6,172 bases of DNA from Candidatus Poseidoniaceae archaeon (GTDB lineage Archaea > Thermoplasmatota > Poseidoniia > Poseidoniales > Poseidoniaceae), in contig JAKMGM010000156.1 in NCBI GenBank assembly GCA_022424925.1, positions 1 to 6,172 on the forward strand. The letters are read 5' to 3'. Positions 1 to 5,928 of the stretch are shown in pieces (position 1 is the first letter of the stretch; each line of letters opens with the position of its first letter). Under the pieces are notes generated by a model. It was not told the DNA's origin, ran no database searches, and worked only from the letters and a program-made list of their open reading frames with translations. Position numbers and translations under genes: made by a program.

Positions 1-840
1 CTCGGAAGGTCGGTCGATACGTAGTCGTGAGGTGGATGTCTCCATGATCAGTTCTTCATCTTTGACGAATTTCTCATCGGATGCGAGTGGACCCCAAAGT
101 TCCCATTTTGCAGATTTAACATCATCAACACCCCAAGGGAACAGAGGTTCAAATTCGATGTGGGCTCTGCGTTCAGCGTCGACCACGACTCTTGCCTTTG
201 GTTCATACATTTGACCTTCCATGACGATGCCGCCACTGTTTTGCTCAAATGCACCCCATTGGACTTGAATGGTACTCCCCTCACAATTGTTTTGAGCAGA
301 CACGGTGAGTGTGAATACATCTCCTGCTTTCATTGATAACACAACTTCCGTTCGCTCTCCAGAGAAGTTCATTGCGGAGTTCGACGTGTCGGTGTTGACA
401 ACTTGGGTCACGACCGAATCATACACCGGGATGCCTCCAGCATCGACCGAATAAACCAATGTGAAACTGTTGTCGCCAAAAGGCGTACGCTCACAATATT
501 GTGGGCCACCAAGACCATCGATATACGCCGACATGAAGACAGTCATGTTGACCGTGGCGTTGACTGGGTTTTGCAATGGTTGACTGCTGATTGAGAATAT
601 TTGTGCCAAGCCGCTAAACGAGTTGACGGGGTGGTTACCAACTGCGTTGTCGGTGCGAGCACGCTGCAATACTGCTTCTTCAGCATCCAAACCTTCGATG
701 AACAGGCGCTCGACAGGTTCGATGTCCCATTCTACAAACCCAGGTTCATACAGGGGGTCATTGGCGGCTTTTACTGCGCTGGAAGCCATCACTCCAATGA
801 GGAGTGACAACAAGGCCAACACGAGTATTCGCTGTCGCAT
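1..840 (-). CDS. Secreted protein of unknown function, C-terminally truncated by the window edge
   Basis: An open frame on the minus strand runs from an ATG at 840 to base 1 without a stop, giving the first 280 residues. It opens with a typical export signal: basic MRQR, a hydrophobic core at residues 5-18 (ILVLALLSLLIGVM) and a likely signal peptidase site after A-V-K-A near residue 25. The mature part is rich in Val, Thr, Ser and Asn, with alternating hydrophobic stretches that suggest beta structure (for example residues 163-182 and 190-198). It has two cysteines, C116 and C186, which could form a disulfide, and no further membrane segment. I recognise no family. An in-frame ATG at 867 would add nine residues; 840 is preferred because the signal peptide begins there. 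No Shine-Dalgarno site is visible. The gene follows the DUF92 gene by 36-63 bases with no TATA-like element between, so cotranscription is likely. The gene is near certain; the function is unknown. Confidence 0.85.
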   Translation of the reverse strand, partial: MRQRILVLALLSLLIGVMASSAVKAANDPLYEPGFVEWDIEPVERLFIEGLDAEEAVLQRARTDNAVGNHPVNSFSGLAQIFSISSQPLQNPVNATVNMTVFMSAYIDGLGGPQYCERTPFGDNSFTLVYSVDAGGIPVYDSVVTQVVNTDTSNSAMNFSGERTEVVLSMKAGDVFTLTVSAQNNCEGSTIQVQWGAFEQNSGGIVMEGQMYEPKARVVVDAERRAHIEFEPLFPWGVDDVKSAKWELWGPLASDEKFVKDEELIMETSTSRLRIDRPSE

Positions 841-903
841 TGACTGCACCACATGGTTTGGGTTCATGAAGGCAATGGCGCCATGATGAAGCGTGAACTC
901 GTG

Positions 904-1683
904 TTAGAGTAAGATTTGGAATGAGAGGGTTGCCCACATCATCAACATTCCAAAAGTGATGGAAATACCGTTAACGCCGCCCTTGTTGAGATATCCTCTG
1001 TTTTCAAAAACAGCACCTAAAAGGCTGTCCATTTGACATCCAAGCCAACCTATCACGGCAACGAACACTGTTTTGATGATGCCAATTTGCATTGAGTCTC
1101 CACCGTTGTTTGCTACCATCCATGCCACAAATGTTAGTGCAGCAATCATCGATGAACCAACAAATGCAGCTTTTTGTCCGGATGGAGAAAAGCCTCCGTT
1201 GAGCCCTGGTTCGCATGGTTTCATGGTTGTAATCATTCGAACATTGTCATCCAGGCAACCAATTTCGCTCGCAAATGTGTCCGATGAAGCAACTGCAACA
1301 GCGGCACCAAACATCCATATGCCGTTGTACCAGTCTTCAGAGATGAATGCAAACACAGCAACAAGTCCCGGTAAACCACCGTTCGCAACGACGTTGCCGT
1401 AACTTCGATGTCCATCATCAGATTCCGACATGCCGCGTTGTTTTTTCTCCTCAAATCGCCATTTCGTTGCCTTGTGAGAGGCAAGTAAAAAACCGAGCAA
1501 AATGAGTAGCCATGTCCAATGCCCCATCCCTCCGACGACAAACCCCAATGCAGTTGCGGCTAAAATCCCCGGTTTGTCGAGCATTTTCGCTCGACCTGAA
1601 ACCAGTACAAGTCCGATGAGCAATGCCGATGTTACAACCAAGTTCCCTTGATTGAGACCACCTGTGAGCATATCCATGGACAT
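904..1683 (-). CDS. DUF92/TMEM19-family integral membrane protein, possible isoprenyl-phosphate kinase
   Basis: A 259-residue polytopic membrane protein with the hallmark blocks of the DUF92 family (Pfam DUF92, eukaryotic TMEM19). These are hydrophobic helices at about 15-30, 38-70, 101-114, 121-135, 173-191, 201-215 and 240-258; the TK pair (T73, K74) after the second helix region; VVANGGLPG at 98-106; the acidic block SSDTFASEIG at 133-142 (D135, E140); the EPGLNGG block at 158-164; and DSLLGA at 219-224. The one characterised relative I can name is plant VTE6, a phytyl-phosphate kinase that makes prenyl diphosphates. Archaea build lipids from prenyl diphosphates, so a prenyl-phosphate kinase role is reasonable but inferred. 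The frame is open up to 1848, but that would overlap the PrsW gene by over 100 bases and add residues without family features. ATG 1683 is chosen. ATG 1677 is an alternative, with GAGGG six bases ahead of it. It lies 61 bases after the PrsW-like gene and just before the secreted-protein gene. Confidence 0.9.
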   Translation of the reverse strand: MSMDMLTGGLNQGNLVVTSALLIGLVLVSGRAKMLDKPGILAATALGFVVGGMGHWTWLLILLGFLLASHKATKWRFEEKKQRGMSESDDGHRSYGNVVANGGLPGLVAVFAFISEDWYNGIWMFGAAVAVASSDTFASEIGCLDDNVRMITTMKPCEPGLNGGFSPSGQKAAFVGSSMIAALTFVAWMVANNGGDSMQIGIIKTVFVAVIGWLGCQMDSLLGAVFENRGYLNKGGVNGISITFGMLMMWATLSFQILL

Positions 1684-1733
1684 CCCTCTAACGCTCGGGG
1701 CATTCTTCTCATTCAAAGGTGCTTTCCCTCTAA
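1683..1733 (-). repeat. Two 9-base direct repeats (TTAGAGGGA) in the leader of the DUF92 gene
   Basis: On the minus strand TTAGAGGGA occurs at 1733-1725 and again at 1691-1683, exactly 42 bases apart. The second copy ends on the A of the ATG at 1683, and its GAGGG lies six bases before the in-frame ATG at 1677, where it could act as a ribosome binding site. The first copy lies between the TATA-like element and the expected transcription start. The copies are exact, but a 9-mer pair this close could arise by chance. A role as operator pair or duplicated ribosome binding site is inference. Confidence 0.3.
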
Positions 1734-1737
1734 ATGA

Positions 1738-1747
1738 GTTTATATCA
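1738..1747 (-). promoter_or_regulatory. Possible archaeal TATA box before the DUF92 gene
   Basis: The minus strand reads TGATATAAAC, a good match to an archaeal TATA element. Its first three bases are the TGA stop of the PrsW-like gene. A start about 25 bases downstream would fall near 1717 and leave a leader of roughly 34-40 bases, long enough for the GAGGG site. If used, it would let the DUF92 gene and the secreted-protein gene be expressed apart from the protease gene. Confidence 0.35.
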
Positions 1748-3292
1748 CGATTCAAGGTGAATCGGTAGAGAGAGGGCTGTCGGTAAGATTCGCCTTGTGA
1801 ATTGCCATAATGCAACAATAAGGAAGCACAACCACGCAATTGTAGCAAAGAAATAGATCACAATATTGACGTCGTCCAAAAGTATGGACAAGGTCCACAT
1901 AGACCCGTTCCAAAACGAGTGCAGTATAATTGCAAGGCCAATTGCCAAAGCGGGTTGACGTGGAAGTGGGATGGCTTTTTCCGGATGGGCATACAGCCAT
2001 CGAGGTGGATTCATTTGATTCTCTTGCGTGTCTGATTGTTTCATGATGTTCCCTTGCGAATCGACGAGCAGCCAATTATCTTGTGTTGGTGATTCAGATT
2101 CCTCTTTTTGTTGGTAGCCTTGGGTCGAAGGAGGTGCACTTCGTTGTTGGAGATAACATCCGATGGCGTATCCTGATAGGGCCGTCCATACAGCATGGCC
2201 AGGAATAGAACTTATGGCTCGGAAAATACTCGTGAATGCGAACGAGATTGCAGTTTCTTCACCGGTTAGGAATGTATTCAAGATGTACATTGAATTTTCA
2301 AGTAATGCAAAGCCAAGGCCAACTGTAAAACCAATCTGGAAACCACGCCGAGGTCCATCAATGAAACGAGCAAGAGCTACCACAGCAGCAGCCTTACAGA
2401 TTTCTTCACCAATCGGGGCGGATAACATGAGAATAAGGCCAAATCCAAGACTGCTCGCATCCGATGATTCAAGGCCCACTCCGTTGAGAAGAATAGGCGA
2501 AACAAACGAGTTGATAGCGATGGCAGGTAGTGTAGACACCATTCCGGCAATCAGCATCCATTCAGCCAATCGACGCGTGGTTGGAAGTCCGAAATGGTCA
2601 TTCGATGTAGACCACCAAGCGAAGACTGGTGTTGAAAAACCAAGGATGAACGCAGGTACGGCTACGAGTCCAAACAGTGCTCCAGTGAACGCATTTAATC
2701 CCATCACAAGCAACGGAAGCATGCAAATGGTGCTGAAGAATACACCAGCAAAAAACAGCCACCAAAGTTGCTTACCCGAAGGCATTTCCAATGGTGATGT
2801 ATCACGTAGGAGATGGTGCTCGACAAGGACCTTCTCATACGTCTGGATGACCGTTTTTGGAGCAATCATATTGAACGTGTTTCCAAAAGCAGAGGGTTTT
2901 GCTCGTATCACGTGCGTGAGCCGAGGTCTTCGGAAGAAGGCGAAACCAGCGACGCAGGGAATCATGCAGAGTGAGCCGAAAAGGGTGATCAGCGGATCAG
3001 CGGGTCCTAAATCCCCATCAAAATCACTGTCAAGTAGTCCTCCAAAGAGAAGCGTCGTCGATATATTTGCGGTGACAAACAGGAGTACTACAAATCCCAA
3101 CATCGAGCGAATTGTTTTCCATTTCGAGGATGGATAGGCCAACACCAACCCTGCAGGGGGGGCGCTCAAGGGAGCAACGGGTAAGCCCTGCATGAAACGA
3201 ACAGCATGACTGTCACCTATCACACTTACGAAAAGGTCCCACTCAGTTCGCCCATCATTCGTCACTGAAAAAACAGCAGTCGGCTCAAGCAC
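1745..3292 (-). CDS. PrsW-family intramembrane metalloprotease-like protein, large form
   Basis: A 515-residue multi-pass membrane protein with all the signature blocks of PrsW-type proteases: EEICK (E296, E297, K300), GFALLEN (E332, N333), PGHAVW with H366, and a late HSFWNG with H458 and N462. In Bacillus subtilis PrsW cleaves the anti-sigma factor RsiW inside the membrane; the substrate here is unknown. Hydrophobic segments lie near 63-86, 99-121, 176-198, 200-227, 244-270, 283-306, 317-340, 350-380, 447-470 and 473-497. The protein is far longer than the roughly 220-residue Bacillus enzyme: about 280 residues precede the catalytic core, and a hydrophilic insert (382-446) separates the two histidine blocks. 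Basic RRPRLTHVIRAK (121-132) suggests the acidic loop DSDFDGD (88-94) faces outside. The start is GTG, directly after an in-frame stop. The first in-frame ATG (3193, residue 34) is an alternative, but the intervening codons have strong first-position G bias, as in coding sequence. It is probably first in a unit with the DUF92 and secreted-protein genes. Confidence 0.88.
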   Translation of the reverse strand: MLEPTAVFSVTNDGRTEWDLFVSVIGDSHAVRFMQGLPVAPLSAPPAGLVLAYPSSKWKTIRSMLGFVVLLFVTANISTTLLFGGLLDSDFDGDLGPADPLITLFGSLCMIPCVAGFAFFRRPRLTHVIRAKPSAFGNTFNMIAPKTVIQTYEKVLVEHHLLRDTSPLEMPSGKQLWWLFFAGVFFSTICMLPLLVMGLNAFTGALFGLVAVPAFILGFSTPVFAWWSTSNDHFGLPTTRRLAEWMLIAGMVSTLPAIAINSFVSPILLNGVGLESSDASSLGFGLILMLSAPIGEEICKAAAVVALARFIDGPRRGFQIGFTVGLGFALLENSMYILNTFLTGEETAISFAFTSIFRAISSIPGHAVWTALSGYAIGCYLQQRSAPPSTQGYQQKEESESPTQDNWLLVDSQGNIMKQSDTQENQMNPPRWLYAHPEKAIPLPRQPALAIGLAIILHSFWNGSMWTLSILLDDVNIVIYFFATIAWLCFLIVALWQFTRRILPTALSLPIHLES

Positions 3293-3392
3293 TCATCATT
3301 GCGGGGTTGTCGCTCCCAACGCAAGCACATCAATGCACCGGAGATGTTCGAAGAAAACACGCCTTCATAACTTCATTCTCAAACGGGAGATT
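3293..3392. promoter_or_regulatory. Divergent intergenic region between the protease gene and the small membrane-protein gene
   Basis: These 100 bases separate the minus-strand GTG start at 3292 from the plus-strand ATG at 3393, so promoters for both directions are expected here. On the plus strand an AT-rich CATAAC at 3366-3371 is about 25 bases before the ATG, where a TATA box for a near-leaderless message would sit. CGGGAGA just before the ATG could be a weak ribosome binding site. No convincing TATA element is seen for the minus-strand gene at its GTG start, which is one reason that start stays open to question. Confidence 0.4.
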
Positions 3393-3701
3393 ATGAGCCT
3401 CATGTCGTTCCTGTTCGCACCTCGTCGCGATCACAAGGGGTGGTCGACGCCGAGTGAAGCTGCAAGATTGTATTTTGTTCTGGTCCTCGTTGCTAGCAGC
3501 GTGTGGGCATGGCCGCTTACGGAAGGAAATATTCTACTGTGGTTTGGACTCGTTGTCTTCGTAGCAACACCCGTGCTCACCGTTGGTTGGTGGCTCATCT
3601 CTTTGGTGAGTCAACGCTTTGAAGCACGTGTACTTGTTGATTCGCTGAACAGAATTGACCGCAGCAAAAAGAAGTCAATTCATTCCTTTAGGAAGCCGTA
3701 G
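3393..3701 (+). CDS. Small two-helix membrane protein of unknown function
   Basis: A 102-residue protein with a short basic N-terminal part (RRDHK at 11-15), two hydrophobic segments at about 25-42 and 46-72 joined by a very short turn (TEG), and a basic hydrophilic tail (residues 75-102, with RSKKK at 90-94). A helical hairpin with both ends in the cytoplasm fits the charge pattern. I recognise no family. The frame is open from an ATG at 3333, but the ATG at 3393 is preferred: GGGAG lies just before it and the hydrophobic hairpin follows at the usual distance, while the earlier 20 residues are basic and featureless. It is divergent from the PrsW-like gene, and its last 22 bases overlap the end of the P5C dehydrogenase gene on the other strand. 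Membrane-type composition makes it more credible than a chance frame. Confidence 0.65.
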   Translation: MSLMSFLFAPRRDHKGWSTPSEAARLYFVLVLVASSVWAWPLTEGNILLWFGLVVFVATPVLTVGWWLISLVSQRFEARVLVDSLNRIDRSKKKSIHSFRKP

Positions 3702-5314
3702 CCCCATGAATGTGGAGGAGCGAATGTTTCCTTGATTGAACGAGGGGAAACCCAACGCAACAAATTGAGCGGAGAACCGGCCTTGTCGTTGGTACCACTG
3801 CCTCGTGCTCCGCCAAACGGTTGCTGACCAACTACGGCGCCGGTTGGCTTGTCGTTAATGTAGAAATTTCCTGCGGAATAGCGCAATGCACTCATGGCAG
3901 TTTGGACATCCTCTCTTTTTGTGGCGAATATAGAACCCGTCAGAGCGTATTCAGAGGTTTCATCACAGGTTTTGAGAATCTGTTCAAACGCTTCATCTGG
4001 ATACACGTGGATAGATAAAACGGGGCCAAAAATTTCCTCAGCCATCGATTCATAGTGTGGGTCGGAGCAAACAATGGTTGTCGGTTCAACGAAGTATCCT
4101 TTGGATCCATCATAGCTACCACCGGTCACGATTTCACAGCCCGAATCGGCCTTCGCTCGGTCAATGTATCCTGCAATATTGTCGAACGATTTCTTATCGA
4201 TAACAGCGGACATGAAGTTTGAGAAGTTACGTGGGTCACCAAGCGTGATTTTACCAACTTCTGCAACGTATTCATCCTTAATGTTGTTCCATACGGTTTG
4301 TGGGATGTAGGCGCGGCTTGCAGCACTGCACTTTTGACCCTGAAACTCGAAGGAACCACGTAGGAGAGCGACAATAAGCGCCGCCTCATCACAGTCCGGA
4401 TGTGCGACAATGAAGTCCTTTCCACCAGTTTCTCCAACGATACGAGGGTAGGAACGGTAGTTTTCCAAATTGTTTGCAACATCTCTCCACATCTTGCGGA
4501 ATACAGAGGTTGAGCCAGTGAAGTGAATACCAGCCAGCATTGGGTGAGCAAGTACCGTGTCGCCGACCATGCTTGCTTTACCTGGGATGAAGTTGATGAC
4601 ACCAGCAGGAAGGCCAGCATCCATCATCAATCGCATAAGTAAGTAATTGGATACATACGAGTTGCGGCTTGGTTTCCATACGCCAGTGTTCCCCATGATA
4701 GCCATACTTGATGGTAGGTTTGCAGCGATGCTTGAGAAATTAAACGGCGTAACAGAGAAGACGAAACCTTCGAGAGGTCGTATTTCACTCGAGTTCCACA
4801 TACTCGAAGGCGATACTGGCGGTTGTAAATCTTCGTAAATCTCTCGTGCGTAAACAGTGTTGAACCTCCAGAAGTCGATGAGTTCACAGGCAGAATCAAT
4901 TTCAGCCTGATGGCAGGTCTTTGATTGGTTAAGCATCGTACTTGCATTGATTTTAGCGCGATATTCACCTCGAAGCAATTCGCTTGCCTTCAAGAAAATT
5001 GCTGCACGTGCTTCCCAAGGCATGGTCGACCACATTTGATGCGCATCGAGTGATGCTTGAATGGCTTCATCGACATTCGCTTTTGTGGCCATGTGAACTC
5101 TAGCAATCACGTGGCTGTGGTCGTGGGGCATGACTTGCTCAACAACGTCGCCAGTGAAAACTTCTTTTCCGTTAATAATGCAGGGGATTTCTATGATTTC
5201 GCTTTCTTGTCGGGCGATTTCAGCCTTGAGTGCTGCACGCTCAGGACTACCGGGAAGGTAGCCAAGTACTGGTTCGTTTACTGGGGTCGGTGGGCGAGGA
5301 ACATTGTTCACCAT
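3680..5314 (-). CDS. Delta-1-pyrroline-5-carboxylate (L-glutamate gamma-semialdehyde) dehydrogenase, ALDH4A1 type
   Basis: A 544-residue NAD-dependent aldehyde dehydrogenase that oxidises glutamate semialdehyde, in equilibrium with pyrroline-5-carboxylate, to glutamate: the second step of proline breakdown. Visible family blocks are TPFNF (189-193, with the oxyanion Asn 192), WKPSRN (213-218), FTGSTS (265-270, Rossmann region), GETGGK with the general base E295, GQKCS with the nucleophile C329, EEIFGPV (426-432) and the P5CDH-specific substrate loop GGARGSGTND (501-510). The extended N-terminal part (about 60 residues before the usual aldehyde dehydrogenase start) and overall length match the stand-alone mitochondrial ALDH4A1 type rather than the bifunctional PutA C-terminal domain. 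All catalytic residues are present. No proline dehydrogenase gene is in the window. The ATG at 5314 starts 32 bases after the msrA stop; no Shine-Dalgarno site is seen, but a TATA-like element overlaps the msrA stop. The product is expected in the cytoplasm. Confidence 0.95.
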   Translation of the reverse strand: MVNNVPRPPTPVNEPVLGYLPGSPERAALKAEIARQESEIIEIPCIINGKEVFTGDVVEQVMPHDHSHVIARVHMATKANVDEAIQASLDAHQMWSTMPWEARAAIFLKASELLRGEYRAKINASTMLNQSKTCHQAEIDSACELIDFWRFNTVYAREIYEDLQPPVSPSSMWNSSEIRPLEGFVFSVTPFNFSSIAANLPSSMAIMGNTGVWKPSRNSYVSNYLLMRLMMDAGLPAGVINFIPGKASMVGDTVLAHPMLAGIHFTGSTSVFRKMWRDVANNLENYRSYPRIVGETGGKDFIVAHPDCDEAALIVALLRGSFEFQGQKCSAASRAYIPQTVWNNIKDEYVAEVGKITLGDPRNFSNFMSAVIDKKSFDNIAGYIDRAKADSGCEIVTGGSYDGSKGYFVEPTTIVCSDPHYESMAEEIFGPVLSIHVYPDEAFEQILKTCDETSEYALTGSIFATKREDVQTAMSALRYSAGNFYINDKPTGAVVGQQPFGGARGSGTNDKAGSPLNLLRWVSPRSIKETFAPPHSWGYGFLKE

Positions 5315-5340
5315 GCAGCAATGCTATCGCAGACGCCACT

Positions 5341-5349
5341 TCAATATCA
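5341..5349 (-). promoter_or_regulatory. Possible TATA element before the P5C dehydrogenase gene
   Basis: The minus strand reads TGATATTGA, centred about 31 bases before the ATG at 5314, a distance suited to a leaderless or near-leaderless archaeal message. Its first three bases are the msrA stop codon, and with the preceding CG it shares CGTGATAT with the element before the DUF92 gene. This is a weaker TATA match than that one; simple read-through from msrA is equally possible. Confidence 0.25.
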
Positions 5350-5871
5350 CGCTACGTAAAGATGGGCGTGTTTGGCGCGAACCTTGCGTAACTTCGGTGC
5401 TACAACCGCCATACAATATCCCTGCCCAGGGTTCCTTGCATAGTAGTCGTGATGGTATTCTTCAGCCAATGTAAAGTATGTTGCTTCTTCGATTGTTGTG
5501 ACAATTGGCCGGTCGTAGAGAGCCTGCATTCGCTCGAGTACTATTTCTGAAGTCAGCGTCTGCTGCTCATTTGTCGGCATGATACAACTCCGATATTGCG
5601 TGCCTACATCATTCCCCTGGCGGTTGAGTTGCGTCGGGTCATGAACGGTGAAGAAAATCTCGAGAATGGTTTCGAACGAAATCAAATTTGGGTCGAAAAC
5701 AACCTCAACAATTTCTGCGTGACCTGTTGTGCCCGAGCACACCGGCTCGTACTTTGGGTTTGGATCGTGGCCGCCAGCATACGCAGGCAACGAAGATTCC
5801 ACACCATACAGTCCCTTGAAGGCACCTTCAGTACACCAAAAACAGCCCCCTCCGAGTAACGCTCGCTCCAT
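5347..5871 (-). CDS. msrA: Peptide methionine sulfoxide reductase MsrA
   Basis: Reduces the S-epimer of methionine sulfoxide in proteins and free methionine sulfoxide, repairing oxidative damage in the cytoplasm with thioredoxin-type reductant. From the ATG at 5871 the product has 174 residues, a normal size for the compact form. GGGCFWCTE places the catalytic cysteine at C10 with a second at C13 and E15. Further family blocks are YAGG (31-34), YEPVCSGTTGHAE (41-53), HDPTQLNRQGNDVGTQYRS (77-95) and EEYHHDYY (137-144). GYC near the end (C153) is the likely resolving cysteine. The frame stays open upstream with a GTG at 5928 that would add 19 residues. The ATG is preferred because M-E-R-A just before the GGGCFW block is the usual compact N-terminus, but the GTG cannot be excluded. 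The P5C dehydrogenase gene follows in the same direction after 32 bases. Confidence 0.96.
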   Translation of the reverse strand: MERALLGGGCFWCTEGAFKGLYGVESSLPAYAGGHDPNPKYEPVCSGTTGHAEIVEVVFDPNLISFETILEIFFTVHDPTQLNRQGNDVGTQYRSCIMPTNEQQTLTSEIVLERMQALYDRPIVTTIEEATYFTLAEEYHHDYYARNPGQGYCMAVVAPKLRKVRAKHAHLYVA

Positions 5872-5928
5872 GTCTAGAGGTTGTAGCAGGATGTTTTCAA
5901 CCCTCGTATCAAGTCCAACATTCAGCAC

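Noticed and set aside
1073..1402. A 109-residue plus-strand frame opposite the DUF92 gene
   Set aside because: It lies wholly within the conserved DUF92 coding region and its product has no recognisable features.
1684..1848. A longer start for the DUF92 gene at 1848
   Set aside because: It would overlap the end of the PrsW-like gene by over 100 bases and add 55 residues with no membrane or family features. The ATG at 1683 fits the family's N-terminus.
2163..3137. A 324-residue plus-strand open frame opposite the PrsW-like gene
   Set aside because: It is long for an antisense frame, but its product is rich in Pro, Arg, Lys and Ser without domain features, while the minus strand holds every PrsW signature block. 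It is treated as a shadow.
3333..3392. A longer start at 3333 for the small membrane protein
   Set aside because: The extra 20 residues are basic and featureless, and the ATG at 3393 has a GGGAG site just before it.
4126..4968. Two minus-strand frames (113 and 164 residues) inside the P5C dehydrogenase gene
   Set aside because: Both are out-of-frame readings of an intact, fully conserved aldehyde dehydrogenase gene. No frameshift in that gene is needed to explain them.
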